Below, in pieces: positions 44,760 to 59,700 of a stretch of DNA of 64,000 bases. The notes under the pieces are model-generated. The model ran no database searches, was not told where the DNA came from, and worked only from the letters and a program-made list of their open reading frames with translations. A program made the translations under genes and the position numbers. The stretch comes from Aurantiochytrium sp. KH105 (taxonomy: Eukaryota; Sar; Bigyra; Thraustochytrida; Thraustochytriidae). Location: assembly GCA_003116975.1 (NCBI GenBank), contig BGKB01000019.1, positions 248,001 through 312,000 of the forward strand, given 5' to 3'. Numbering within the stretch: the stretch's first letter is position 1; every line of letters begins with the position of its first letter.

Positions 44760-47700
44760 AGGTTGCACTGTTCGTACCCTCTCCCAATTTCCAGAGTCAA
44801 GCTAAGCTCAAGCTGGCGCATGTCGTCAACCAACCGGGCCCCGTTGTGTCTGTCGAGACAGGCTCCTCGCCATCCGTAGCCATCCATCCATCCATCCATG
44901 CATCCTTCGCGCCTCTTTCAACGGCGCAGGTGTCCAGGCCGCAACCAGACCGGACGCGCGCGCTCCCACATGCATTTTGACCTTGTGTGTCGCTGCGGTA
45001 AATCTGACCACCCTCCGCTAATGCCAGGCTCGACTCCACTCCGGCTTGAGACGAGACAAGTCGAGACGAGATGCCCCTCGCATCCCGTACGCACTGCATG
45101 CATGCAGACGCAACACGCCGGCGCGGCGCCGAGCTCGAAGCCAACCAAAGTACAGAAACCTGTGTCTCCAGAACCCGCGCTCGAGCCCGGGATCAGCTCG
45201 CGAGCTCGTCAACTTGCGCACGAAGGCGACGGGCGCGCGTCCGCAGGCCCAACGGCCAGGCGGGGCAAGCCAGTCAGGCGTCCGGGCCGTCGAGTCAGGC
45301 AAGCATGGGTGGGGCCTCTAGCAGGTTCTTGGAGACGAAGCTCGCTTTTGCGCTCTCTCTCGCGGGATCCTAATCGATCGTCTGACTCGAGTGAGGCGAC
45401 GCACGCACTCGGCTCTGGAGTCTGGAAGTAAGCTGCGAAAGGAGAGGTTTGCGCGCGCGCATGTATGTGTGCGTGCGTGGCTCGTAGCAGCGAAAGCAAG
45501 CGAGTTTTCTGCGTAGACGTAGACGGGGTGATTCTTTGGGTGCAGGCTGGCAGGCAGGCAGGCTTGGGAACATCCTGGCAGGCTGTCGCCAGAACGACGG
45601 GGAACCGGGCAGCCACAATGAGACGCAACAGGCAGTCGACGCTAGCTAGCTAGGGACGCCTGCGTTCGAATCGATCGTCATCGCCATGGTCGATTGATCG
45701 ACCGATAGATTAACGTAAACGGCTCAATCCCGGATCCCGCGCGAAAAGCATTTATTGCGCGAACAGACTCGCGCCAGCCCTCGAGCCGCGAGGACCGGCA
45801 GAGCAACGGACCGACCGAGTAACCGACCATCCTGCTGCTTAAAAGTCAGGCAGCATGCCGTTTCGAGCGATCGTTCCCCTCTGCATCACATCGCATCGCA
45901 TCACATCGCACAGCGTCGCGTCGCGTCGCGTCGCGTCGCGTTGAGTCGATCTTTCCAACGCACGAGCCAGAGTCCCTGAGTTGGCCTCTTGCCAGCATAG
46001 CTACTAGCTAGCTAGCGCTTGGGCAGACGCATGTCGTCGTACCATGCCAAGGCTTCTCCGGCCGCGGCTACTCGAGCTCGGACCTCCCGCGGAGCGCTCC
46101 CTGGCATCGATGTTCATGCTGCCAGAGGCCGGCACGCGCGTCCAACCGCCACGAGGCCGAGCCAGGTCTTTCGCCCTTCGACAGACAGACCACTCACTTG
46201 TCTGAGTTTCCTGTCTTTCCAACACACATCTCGCCTTCCCAGTTTCCGCGACGCAGTCGTTGCATCCAGTTGTAGTCTAAGGGGAAAGGGGGGAGTCGCA
46301 GGCTGGCTGGCCGGCTGGGCAGCCGTCGCGAGCCATCCTTGGCCTTGTGCTCTCCCCCTAACTCAAGTCCACCCGGGCCGTACGGTCGATCACCGGCTCC
46401 TAGCCTCCTTTTCCAGCCCCTTGCATGAGGCGACGCTCGCGCCAGCGGCGCCTACCCACGCGTGTCCGTTTATGACTGTGTGCAAGATTTTTGCAGGACT
46501 CGGGGACAGAGTAGGAAGGCATTCACACCAATGATTTTATTGGGGAGGGGGGGGCGATGCCGAAGAATGATGAAGCCAACGAAAGCGCAGAGGTTGAGCG
46601 TCGGCTCCGCAGAGGCCCGCCAGCAGCCAGCAGGTGCAAGAGGCCAGGCCTCGAGAGGCCCCAGCCAGGCCAAGCCGTCGCGTGGATCCTGCCCAAAAGG
46701 TAGAGAGCCCGAAAGAAGGGCTTCGACTGCAGGTTTGCCTGCCTGCCCGTCCGCTCGCTGGAACGGCGCTCCAGGCTCCAACTTCTATGTAGGGTCAGGC
46801 CGGGTCGAGCAGTTTCGGCATAGGTTTTCAGCTCGCGCGGGCATGGCAAGCAGCGAGGTACTTGCGGTTGCTGCTCCGAGTTGAGATTCGACGCATGCTC
46901 ACGCCGGGGCGACCTGAGAAGTCCCGGTCGGTGGGTCAGTGGGTCGCTGTCGGTGGAATGGGTGTGGCGAGTGGCGGCTCATCCGAATGCCAGCGAAGTG
47001 AGCTGCGACCGGCCCATGAACATGAACGAAGCGGGTGCTCAAACTGCCAGCCAGCTAGCCACCTATACACCTCTAATACATGACGAGGGTTGCACAGGGC
47101 TGCAAAGCGTGCGGCGATCCTCAAGCCTGCAGTGCGCAGCCCTGGCAGTTACAGAAGCGAGGGAGCGCTGCCGCAGAGGACCAGCAAGCTGCCTCAACGC
47201 GCGTTCATGCGGCCGGTGGCCAGCGCCTAGCGATGCCTCTCCTTTCGCTGCTCCTGGGCAGCGTCCGCGTCCGCGTCGCCAGCTCCCCTTCAACGCGTCC
47301 TCAAACGGGTAGACTCACGCCCACAGCCGCTGGAGGAGAGGGCCACGCAAAAAGCCTTGGCATTAGACACCTACACCCAATAAGAACCTGTTGGTTCCTT
47401 TCGGACTGTGGATCTCCGGGATTGTCGGGAAACTTAATTGTTGAATAGGTGGGAGCGGGCAACTAAGGTACAACGGCTTTCATTTCTGCCCACACCTAGC
47501 TTCGTGTCGCGCGTGCTGGAGGGAGTTCATTTACCCCGCTCTCTTGTATCTGCGACAACGACTAACATCCGAGACGGTACGCGTTCTTGCCGCCAGGCCA
47601 AGCGCGGCGGGTTTCGCTGTGCTTGCGCATCGCAAGAGAGCGATCGCGTGGCGAGAGAGAAGCCTTGCTACGTTCCTAAGTCGGTGCCAACACGAGTGAG

Positions 47701-50700
47701 TAGCGTAAGCAACGGCGAGTCGACCGATCGCAGCGTTTCGAGTCAAAACCAGCACGCGATGCGTGCGCGCGTGGGTGGATTGCGAAACGGAAGCAGGAAA
47801 TGCCGCGGCTCGGGGAAGCTGCGGACCTGCTCAGGGCGCTGCGGTAAGAGAAATCCTTGACGGAACTCGCCAATGCGTTGATTTCTTCTTTTTGCTGCGC
47901 GAAGTTCATATATACCCGTATTGCCGCAACGTAAACATGGCTACGAACGGTCTAATCTGGCGAGTAGAAGAGCCTGGCATGCCAACGACACTTTGCAACT
48001 GTCTGGACCACGAAAGGCCTCGCTTCTCTCAGGGAGCCCCATCTGCGCGAGCGGTTTTACCGATGAAACTACTGTCTAAGAGGAAAGTCTTGGCGCATGG
48101 CTCCGCAAGCCTTTTCTATTTCGAAACAGAACGAGGTGCGATTGAGGTTGTAAAGTCCTCAAAGACAGCGAAATCCTGGTGTTGAACTGATCTGTCTTGG
48201 GTAGGCTTTTTTACTGGTAGAGTCGCTGCGGTGTGGTGGCGAGTCTGACCCCCCTCTCCCCCCCGGCCCAGAGATAGCCCCTCTATCTAGAGCGAGCCAG
48301 CCACGAAGTCCAGGGACAAGCTAGATTGCAGAGACTGCCAGACTGGCTTGCAGACACTCGCAAATCGGAAATACGCATCACACTGTCGTCGCTCATCATG
48401 CCGAGCGAGCCTACGTCCGCGACAAACGGCAACGCAGGCTCCGGCCTTGTGCAGTTCTCGGAAGCGCAGATCCAGAGCATCATGACGTCCTTGGCGTTGA
48501 CCTTGGAAAACCCTGCTGCCGACAACGAGGTTCCGCTAAATGTGATTCGAAGGGCAGATCAACACCTTTATCGCGAGCGGCTTTACACCATGCCCGAGCT
48601 TCCCGTTTGGACGCCCGCAATGGCTGCAGCAACTACAAGCGAGCGTACGTCAAACAGCGGACAGCGTCGTTTCCCATAATATGCATAAAATCGGTTAATG
48701 ACAAATTTTGTAAAATGTGCAGCTCATTTTGCCGCGGCAAGCATACACGGAGAACGTCGCGCATTCGGGGTGCGCGACCTGTCATCACGACTCGACCGAG
48801 TTGCTCAGACCTGTCTCTTGGACCTGAAACCAGTTCTTCTTCATAAAAAAATTAGAATCAGGGATCTGACTCTGGGTGGAGACGCGCACTGTTTATCGCG
48901 ATGCGCCGACTCTGTTGCATGAGCTAAACAATTTTCCGAACAAGAATAAAAAGAAAAGATGAATTAGGGTAAAACCTCCGATTTTCAACATCAATGTTAG
49001 AAAAATCATTTTTCGATCAAAAATCAACTTTTGGTTGTAGGAGTCGTGTAGAGCGTGCGAACGAGCATGGAGAGCTCGTAGTTTGATCAGTGAACGAACT
49101 CAGTCGATTGGTGTTGCTTGAGATCAATTATAGTTTTCAGATTTTTCCTCGCCACGGAGCCACCGACCTATGATTTCCACACGCAGATTTTGCGCAATGC
49201 TTCTGAGTCTGGTTTTAGGAACATACTTAGTTTTATATTTGTTTACTTTTACCGAAATTGGTCTAGTGTTACTTTTCTCTACGAGACACATTGTTACTAT
49301 CTATTTCGCTTGTGGCGACGATTCCAGCTGACATAGGCCAGGATTAGCGATCTCAGGGAGTGATCGAATGAACTCTACGGTCATGCGAAAAAGTTGTGCA
49401 CGTTTGGCTTGCCAAGGAAGGTTTTTATCCCATTGTTTGATCTTGGTCAAGGAGCTCACCAAATGGCAACGTTTAGCTTGCCGCCTGTGTACCCAGAAAG
49501 AGCAGCGTTTGCAAAAAGTGCCGCTTTCACGAGATCCTCCTCTTCCATTGTATCCGGAACGCTCTCCGACGTTCCAGCTGGAACTTCATCAGCGTTCTGA
49601 GGAGGGTTTGGTTCGCGTGATGAGCTCGCCTCTTCTGAGACATGTTCCTCTGAGCTTGCAGAGAGGGAACGTACAAGCTCCAGCAGCTCTTGCCGAGACC
49701 GCTGAATCGAAACACGTTTCCCTGCGAGTTGTAGGACCTCAATGAGTTTTGTTTTTGTAATCTTGTCGTCTCGCGCAAACTCGAACGAGAAATCCTTATT
49801 GGAGTAGGAAAGCGCGGACACCTGCTTCTTCAACGAATTGTTTGACCGTCTTCTGTTTCTTCGCCTTGATTGCAGCCTCACGGGACTTGTCTTGAGCCTC
49901 GATGCCTTTAAGTCGCTCGAGATCGTACATGTCCTTCGACCGCCAGGAATCCATTGATACACGTTTTCTCATACAAATGTATTGGCCGGCTTATTTGGCT
50001 TATTTTATGGCCTATTTAAAAATACCATTGATTTGCAACATGGTCTTAGTGAGTAGTAGTTAACTCCTATACGATTTCTCGGGCGCCGATTCTGTAGCAA
50101 ATCGGTGTGATGTGCTAATCGGAGGTTTTACCCTACAGCTTTTTTTTCTTGCTCTACGCATAAACCGATCTTCCATAGACGACATTATCGCACTAGTGCA
50201 CCAGGCCTCGCTGGGCCTGCATTCATACTCATCAATTCGCTCGCTCTGAGCCTCTTATGCCTCGCCAGGGAAGAAAAACGAACCAGCAAAATCAATCAGA
50301 TTTCAGCAGCGCGTTACTACTCCCCCTTCTTCCATGCGGCGGTTCTGGAGCTCCACCTCCCTCCGGCTCCGGCAAGTGTCGGCCCATGGTGCACGAGGTG
50401 CGTTCTTGCCACAAGGGGAGGAGCAAGCCTTCCGAGTCAAGTTTCTCGGTCACCTTCCCTCTCTCTCTCTGAAATCTTTGGCGGTTGCTTGTTTGTTATA
50501 AGATCTCAAAGATCCCGTCGCACTACCAACAGAAGCTGGGTAGAATCGACATTACTATGCATGCAGCTATCTATACCGCCCTCACGCGTGTAGCCCCACC
50601 CCACTCCCCTCCCTTCCGGCTGCGGAAGAGCGCACGCACGCCTCGAGGCTCCGTCCGTGTCAGCCGACCAGCCCGGCGAGATTGGCCGTCATCTACCCCT

Positions 50701-53700
50701 GATGACGTACTAGACAAGCAGGCTTACATCACAGCCAGCCAGGCACTAATCGAGCTTGACAGTGAATCATCGATGAGAAGAGGTGCAAAAGAGCCTCGCC
50801 GCCATGGCAGAGCGAGTGTTGGTGGACGCTGACATGACCGTGCGCGCCGACCCGCGCGGCTAACAGCAAGCAGCCTGGCGTCGATGCAGAGCGTGCGCTA
50901 GCTCGTTCTTCCAGCCGCCGCTCTTCCAGCATGGAGGCAAAGCCTTGCAGCACGCCTTGCAGCTCATCGCCGAAGAGAAAGGCGTTGAACCCCATTCTTT
51001 CCGTCTTTTCTGTTGTCCACGACGGGGCGAGCGACTGCGAGGCTGCAGCCAGCCAGTGGCAGGTCAGACTCCACCACAGAAGTCCGAACTGGCGCAGGGC
51101 AAGCAAGCAGGCAAGCACTGCACGCAAGCAAGTCTCGCCGTTGGTCGTCGGCTTGCTGCCTGCTCCTGCTTATGCTATCATTTTGGCAAACGGACGCAGG
51201 GTTTGTCCACTAAAGGTATCGCTGGGTCTTGCTCAGGTGACTGACTGGTGCCACCGATCAATTGACCACCAACGAGGTCATCGCCTCCCCGAACGACCTG
51301 GGCCACGGCACGGCACGGCACGGCACGCCTCGCCAGGCCAGGCCATGCCAGGCCGGGACGGCCGTTTCTCGAGAAGGAAGCTCGAGAGCGGGAGCGGGAG
51401 CGGGGCCAAGCTTGGCGTCGCCAGTGGGGGCGCCCCGCGGCGAGGGTAGATCAGACCGCCTGCCCCAGTCAGACGCACACTCTCATTGATTGTCAGATTA
51501 TACACAAGCAAGAACACGCGCTCGGTCGAGATGCCATGGCCGGCCCATCGCGGGCCAGGTGGGTCGGCGAGCACGGCCGGCCAGCACGACTGTCTGCATC
51601 TCCTGTAAGCGTCGGCAGGAGCCCGGCCGGCACTGGCCGCAAGAGACGGCTGCCACGGGCTGCGCGCAGGGTCCTCGAATGCGCCGGCTCGTGATCCAGA
51701 TCAGCGAGCTCGCGCCGCGAGAGAGTGAGTGAGTTCTTGGTGGACAGGAACGACAAGATTAGCAAAACATGTGTATACTCGATTGGGTACCGCAGAGAGG
51801 AGGAAACTGCGGGGTGCGGCCAACCACCGACGGCCTCAACGGTCCCGACCAGGCAGCAACCGCCGCCTGAGAGTGAGTCCCCGCTCGCTTGCTCGCTCGC
51901 TCGCTCGCTCGCTGGCTTGTCGCAGCTGACGGTCGCGGCATCTTCTGTTGGCAGCGAGGATCGCGTGCGGCCAATCAGATGGCCTCGGGCGACCACAGCA
52001 AAGCTTCAACTCAAGGCAGTTAGCATCTGCAGCTGGTGATTGGTCGGTTGGTCTGTCGGCGCGCGCTCCTCGTCTCCTCTTCGCTCGTGTTCGGACTCGT
52101 GCTCAAGCTTGTGCCGGCCTTCTCCGCGCAGAGAGAGAGAGAGAGAAACGGAGAGGTAAGAAGCACGCTAGTGAGCAAGCGAACGAACGAGCGAGCGAGC
52201 GAATGCCGCCCTCCACGTGCCAAGAAACGCGGGCCGCTGCGCTCGCAGAGGCCATGCGCAAAGCCCTCAGCGAGAGCCAGAATCCGCCCCTCACGCAGCA
52301 GCAAATGGCGCAGCCAATTTTCTGTCGATGGGAAGAGGGACCGCATAGAGCGTACCGGCCTCGCCAGTATGCCGTTGCCGAGCTGCCTCGCGCTCGCAAA
52401 TGATGTTTCACTTTGCCAACCTGTCCTCGTAGCTGGGGGAGGATGAAACCCATGTCACATACGCAGCAGCAGCATTCTTCGGTAGTGCACTCGATGAGGC
52501 GTTCGCATCTGTGTTCAAGGTCTTGAAACAAGCTGTGCATTCTTAGCGCGTCAAGAAATTTGTATATGTAGAATACAGACAAAGTCTCGCGAGCAATGAC
52601 TTCAAAGATGGTTGATAATCGACCACACGCGGTTTCTGGCGCACATGATCAGAGTGCAATGCCCGATTCATTCCATGAGACGGCCAGAAACCTGCAAAAG
52701 CATCATAAAGCAACCGGGGCCGAGTTTCGCTCGCTTGGATATAAGATTTCCACGAATGCTGCTGCTCACACACCAGAAAGAACATGAACGTGCATAAAGA
52801 AAAGAACAGAAATCTAGATTTGAAGGGGGATCTCCCTGAGTTCAGTTGATGACTTTAGATCTACGCGACCAATGATGAGCCAAACAGTCGTTGACCCAAA
52901 TCTTCTTTGCGCATTACATACGCTTGCTTTCCATCTTTCCCTCTCACCCTCAGCCATGTGTGATCCACTGACCTAAAAAAATTGCCATGCAGGCTGCCAG
53001 TACACAATCATTGACTCGCTACGCTCACCATGCGCTTGGACGGCTGGCGGCTTCAATTCGAATGAACGGCTAACTATCCGAAAGCCTTCAGCCCTCAAAG
53101 ATCGGTTGATCAAGTTGATCTGCGGCGCGCGACTCATATGTGCGGAGACGTCGCAGGGTTGTGCTTTGCATCCATCAGGCTGTGCTGGCTCGTCTATCTT
53201 ACTGGCGAGATCTGATCATGCTTGACTGAGGCATTCCGCTGTGTTCCAAGCCAGCGTATCTGCGTTGATTTCGCCTGTCGAATGTTGAAGATGGATGGCC
53301 GAAAGTCTGGTCGACAACGTCACCTGTCGGTCAATGCGTTCACTGTCAATGCAAGATCAAAGTAATTGGCGCCGCGCAGCACTACGCAGCACAGCACAGC
53401 ACAGCACTACGCAGCACTACGCAGCACTACGCAGCACTACGCAGCACTACGCAGCACTACGCAGCACAGGGCATCGCAGCGCTGTGCGCTGTCCTGTCTG
53501 AGCTCCCTACGTTTCCCGTCGCTGCTGCAGACTAGTGCATTCGACGGGCGCGGATGGCCGCGTCGCCAGCCTGCGCCACACCTGCACCCCATCACACACC
53601 TGGCATCCGCGCCTGGCATGGCAAGGGGGTCTCTCGTAGGTGATCATAGACAGCAGCCACGCATTTCAAGGTCTGACTGGCAGCTCACTGAGGGGTTCAC

Positions 53701-56700
53701 CTTCACCGGACAAGTTGTCCAATCACCAGACTCTCGTCCCCAAGCATTCCACGGTTCAGTCCGTTGCAATGGCTAGTTGCAGATCGCATTGAAACCTGCG
53801 ACGCGCCTGGCCACGGACGCTAAAGGCTGTCTGGGAATCAGCTAGTGCAGAGTCAGCTGCTGCGACTGTCTGGTCGCCCGTTTTAACGAGCTGATCCTTC
53901 GGCGGCAGCGCCTGGCTGCAGGGCCGTCCAGGCTACCCCAAAGGACATGCAATACTCTCAAATTGCTTCCCCTGGTTGCTTTTCGTTTCTGGAAAAGCCT
54001 GGTTGCTGCTGACGCTGACCTGGTGGCATAGAAATTGGTCAAGTTTCCCGCGTAGAAATCGCGTCTGGTGCTGGTGAGGTGAGAAGGCAGCGCGAACTGT
54101 GTAGTCCACTGACCAGTTCGATGCACAACATCGGCTTTGCCGAGCGAGACGATCTAAGGCAACTGAGAGGAAGGGAGAGATGAGCTTCGACGACGACAAG
54201 CAAACCGCAAACGCATTGGAGTCCACGTTTCATGGAGAAGACTCGTGTACAGCGCCAAGAGGACACGCGCCAGCGCCACGCAAGCGCCAACGCCTCAGGC
54301 GCCGCCAAGACTGACCCTTGCTCGCGTACGCACAAGCAAGCAAGAAAACAAGCATGATTTGCTCGCCGAAAGTGAAAATCTCGCGCGTCTTCCGTGCCGA
54401 TGTCTTCGACGGCGGCGCAGAGTACGGTATTGTGAAGGGACCGCTTTCCGTGAAGGCCTACCGCGAGAACTCCAAGCGAGTAGCCGAGTACGTTGCTGCC
54501 GAGGTGAACGCATTACGCGCCCTCAAGGATTCTCCCTTTGTCGTTGCACTCGTGTTTGAGGATTCGAGCGCCAGGCTTCCGCGACTTGGAATCGAGCACT
54601 GCGAACGTGGTGATCTATACTCACTGATTCAAGAAGAAGGCCCCTTTACAGAAATGGAAGTGAAACTCGTGGCATCCCAACTTGTACTCGCCCTCGATCA
54701 CCTCGCACAGCACGACATTGTGCATGGGGACATCAAGCCAGAGCATATCGGGCTCACTCTGGGAAATCACCTGAAACTCATCGATTTTTCGCGATCCAAA
54801 ATGCTTGAGGGAGCCGCAAGCGTCCCGCACTCGTCAGGGACTCTTCCCTATGCGAGCCCCGAGGTCTTAAAAACCCGCCAATGCACACGCGCTAGTGACT
54901 GGTTTGCGCTGGGTGTCGTTGTTTATGAAATGTTCTTTGGCACCTTGCCTTTCATGGGCAAGACGGACGAGGAAACGGCACAACGTGTGTGCTCGGAGCC
55001 TTTGCGCTTTCCAGCTGGTTCGAGCTGCACCAAGGACATACGTTGTTTCATCACCGACTGCCTGGAAAAGAAGCCGCAGCAACGACTCTCCACGCTCTCC
55101 AAATGCCACGACCACGATTTTTTCAACAATGTGGACTGGGCCCAGGTTCACGAAGAAGCCAAAGCGCTCGAGTCCTGATCATCAGACGTTCAACGTATGC
55201 ACTGCACTGTTGATGTCTGCGACTAAAGTATGTAGTATACTATACCAGTATGGCAATCATTTACTACCCCTCACAAAGGGCCTTCGCTTGCTCTTTCTCC
55301 ACATGCGTTTTGTTTCTTTTGTTTCCTTATTCTGTGCAATCGATTTTGCACGACCGATCCCTCACCGATAAGGGTTTCGCCGACCATGCCGTCACATGTC
55401 AATGTATTGTGCGTGCTCCCTCGTGTACATTGATAATGCGAGTGAGCACAGCGAGCCTCCGAGTTGCCCGTTGGGGTGGTGCGGGCAACTTAGGGGAACA
55501 GTCAGGAGCACACCACTAAGAAACTGTCATTGTCATTTATTTTTTTAACACGGAGTTCGCGAGTAAAGTACGTGATCGTCTCCTCATAATCGAAGGCCTC
55601 CTGGGCATCAGACCCATCCGGCTTTGCCTCGATCGGCGCGCGGCCGCGGCAGCGTGCGCGCGACCCCGGGGGAGGACGCCGGCCGGGAGCGCGCGGGCGT
55701 GCGGGGTGTCCCTGCAAAATTGCTTCGGCCCGGCAAAGACCTAATCAGCAGCTAATCATCAGGAAGCATCTTAGGGAACAAGCAGGCAGAACCGGGACCT
55801 GCGAGCCCCTGAGCGTCCGTGCGGGCCTTGCGGGGGCGTAGAAGGCGCGACAAGGCCGGTGGGCGAGCCGCATGAGCGGAGTAGAANNNNNNNNNNNNNN
55901 NNNNNNNNNNNNNNNNNNNNNNNNNNNNNNNNNNNNNNNNNNNNNNNNNNNNNNNNNNNNNNNNNNNNNNNNNNNNNNNNNNNNNNNNNNNNNNNNNNNN
56001 NNNNNNNNNNNNNNNNNNNNNNNNNNNNNNNNNNNNNNNNNNNNNNNNNNNNNNNNNNNNNNNNNNNNNNNNNNNNNNNNNNNNNNNNNNNNNNNNNNNN
56101 NNNNNNNNNNNNNNNNNNNNNNNNNNNNNNNNNNNNNNNNNNNNNNNNNNNNNNNNNNNNNNNNNNNNNNNNNNNNNNNNNNNNNNNNNNNNNNNNNNNN
56201 NNNNNNNNNNNNNNNNNNNNNNNNNNNNNNNNNNNNNNNNNNNNNNNNNNNNNNNNNNNNNNNNNNNNNNNNNNNNNNNNNNNNNNNNNNNNNNNNNNNN
56301 NNNNNNNNNNNNNNNNNNNNNNNNNNNNNNNNNNNNNNNNNNNNNNNNNNNNNNNNNNNNNNNNNNNNNNNNNNNNNNNNNNNNNNNNNNNNNNNNNNNN
56401 NNNNNNNNNNNNNNNNNNNNNNNNNNNNNNNNNNNNNNNNNNNNNNNNNNNNNNNNNNNNNNNNNNNNNNNNNNNNNNNNNNNNNNNNNNNNNNNNNNNN
56501 NNNNNNNNNNNNNNNNNNNNNNNNNNNNNNNNNNNNNNNNNNNNNNNNNNNNNNNNNNNNNNNNNNNNNNNGTGAGGTTGGGGCGGGTGGTTGGGGGGGG
56601 GGGGTCGGGGGGGGGGTGGGGGGGGGGTGGGGGGTTAGGCACAAGTCCTTTAGCATTGCATGCTAGTTTTCCCCAAAGACACCCGCAGCCATTGCAAATC

Positions 56701-59700
56701 GCAAATTGCAAACCTCAAACTCACCTTTTTGCTTGCTTGCTTGTTTGCTTGCCTGCCTGCCTGCCTGCTTGCCTGCCTGCCTGTGACTTGCAGACGCATG
56801 CGCGAGGAGCTGCGAGTAAGATGACAGCGTCTCAGACAGAGAAATGCAAAAGCGTTGCAGATTTGTCAAGACAACTGTCACACAATGAAGCGTCTACGTT
56901 TCCGAAAACTGAGAATCATGATTCGCATACGAACAGGCGTTCATTACGCCATACGCCTGTCAAATCCATGCAAGGCCTAGAATCCGAGCTTCATCAAACT
57001 TCGCAAGAGCATTTGAACTCGACTTTTTCTCTGCCCGAACGAGACTGCCACTTCCAAACTAAGGTTGTAAAAATATTCTGGGACGCACAATCCAAAGGCG
57101 CTATGAATGTGCCACAACTTTTGCGGAAGAGGCCGTATTGTAATCGGCTTCATGCAAAGCTAGTTATCCCAGCTTATCCACCTTCTTCGCTTATTTAGGC
57201 GCCACAATTCGCCTAAACAATTGTCAAATTTTACCACAAAGAAATCTCATTTTGTCGTCCATTCCAAATTGTACTTCTTGCCGATCGTCCGCTCTTTTTT
57301 CCTTTGGGTCGTGCTTCTTTGTCCTTGATAGCAGACTAGGTGATGATGTCTTTCTTTTATATGTCGCGAGTGGTTATACGATGGTATGGGTTCCTGGAGT
57401 GCCACATTGTCACTACTACTAGGCCTAGGTTGTTTACTATACTCAGGCTGGACTCACAGTCAGTGCCCGCAAAACCAGTGGTCGCTTGCCAGAATCATCT
57501 CTCTCTCTCTCTCGATCGGACGCAAGCATCAAGCAAGCGAATAAGGTGCGCGCGCGCGCAGACGCAGGGACAGGATAAATGTACCGCGATGCCTCCCGCG
57601 TCATGGAGCAGCTCCTGCTGCAGCAGGGTACTCGGGGTGCGAAGCGTGATGCTGCAAGCATCGCTGGACCCGGAGCATCCTCGCGCAAGCGCGCGCGAAA
57701 ACAACCCGCGGCCAAGGTAGGTCTTAAGGCCCTTGCGCTAGGCAACAACATCAAAAACAAGACCAAGACCTATGCTGTGGTCTGCGAGACACTCAAATAC
57801 CGCGATACCCTTGACGCCGTTCTTCGCGGCGCCAAACTTGCGCCCTCGCAGCTCGCCCGAAGCACCGGGCTTTTATATGTCATGCTCTACGACCATCTTT
57901 TTGGCAAGGGCATCAAAGGCGGCGGAGCTGTCAAGCGTGCCATTATTGAACAGGATAAAGCACTGCGTACGTCTCTGGCTGAGATTATGCGCGAGAAGGG
58001 AGCAAAGGCACCGGAAGACCTTCTTCCAGCCCACATTCGTGACGCCCCGAAGTTTCCGCGTTACGCCCGTGTCAACGAAATTGTAGCGTCTGTCGCAAGT
58101 GTACGCGCTACACTCGCGGGCGCCCAGGACGAGAAGTCGACGTCGCGTAAAGCGCTCACCCTTGAACAAGATGCGCACATTCCCAGCCTCCTGCGATTCC
58201 CTCATGGAACCGATCTCCACGACCATACGCTCGTCAACAGCGGCAAAATCATTTTGCAAGATAAGGCAAGCTGCCTCCCTGCCGAGGCGATCCGTCTTGC
58301 CTGTGCAAGATTTCGCCAAAACGGCGCAATACCTTTCGATGCACTTGATGCGACAGCTGCACCAGGTAACAAAACGAGCCAGCTTGCTGCCAATGGTTTT
58401 CGTCGTGTCTTTGCGTTCGACAAAAGTTCCCGCCGCCTCGATCTCCTTCAACGCCGCATGAAGCAGGCGCACGCGGATGGGATCGTCACGGCGACATGTC
58501 AGGACTTCTTGAGTGTCGAGCCCTCTGACAAGGAGCTCGCGGATGTTCGCGTGATTTTACTTGATCCAAGCTGTTCGGGGTCCGGCATGGTTGGCAGGGT
58601 CGACCATCTTCTCGACGCCGCCGAAAGCGATCCTGACGCCGAAGAAAATGACGCCACTCAGACAGACCGTCTTGAAAACCTTGCGAGCTTTCAACTCGAG
58701 TGCCTGGAGCACGCCATGTCCTTTCCACAGGTGGAGTGCATTTCCTACTCGACGTGCTCCGTGCATAGCGTCGAGAACGAGGGCGTAGTTGCTGCGGCGC
58801 TTAAGGCCCATCCAGACTTTGTTCTCACGCGGGCGCTTCCATCCTGGCCGACGCGTGGCGTTGCGAGTGAGGGTCTATCTGCGCAGGACGCTGCCATGCT
58901 CGTGCGTGCAGATCCGGCCAAGGACGAAACTTCAGGGTTCTTTGTAGCGCTTTTTCTTCGAAAGAATTCGACACTTGCCACCTTGGACGATGCCGAAGTG
59001 AAACGCCGCAAGAAGAAGAATCTTGCGCGAAAACGTTGGCGCAAACAGGCACGATCTACCACAGCTACGGTCGACGCAACTGCAGAAACAAACGGAACAG
59101 CCTCATCTTAGGAAAATTACCGTGTGATTGATTCTCTTTTGTTGTTATTTGGTTTATTTTATCGGTATTCATGTCAGTCAGTACGAGTGGTATTGAGATT
59201 TTACAAGCTTCGAAATGAATGTCTGGCGATGAAATCGGCGCCCTTTTTTTTTTTAAGACCGTCTTTTTATAAGAGCAGGAGCAAAAATATACGGAGATTT
59301 GACAGACCCGAAAATCCGCACTTGCGTTTCGCAGACCGCGGCGAGGACGCCTGGCTTCGGCTTGGCCTGGAGAGCGCGAATCTGGTCTTTTCGAGCCACG
59401 AAATTTCGTAGACGGAAAGTTATCGCGTTTGCGGGCCGCGTGGGGTGGTGGTAATAGGCGCTAATATGGGCAGAGAGTTCCCAGTCGTAATAGGGCAAAG
59501 GTAGACGCAAAAGCGCCAAATAAGGTACCAATGACTGTTGAAATTCCCAGCATCCTGAACAAGCTCCTGGTGTAGTGAGCGATGACGTCTTGTTCGAGGG
59601 ACCGCTTTGGGGAGTACACTTGCTAAATGTGTTTTGTTGTGGCACATTTCTTGGTCCTCGTCGGCCTGGGCGTCATGCTTCAACGAGCGGTGCANCGCGC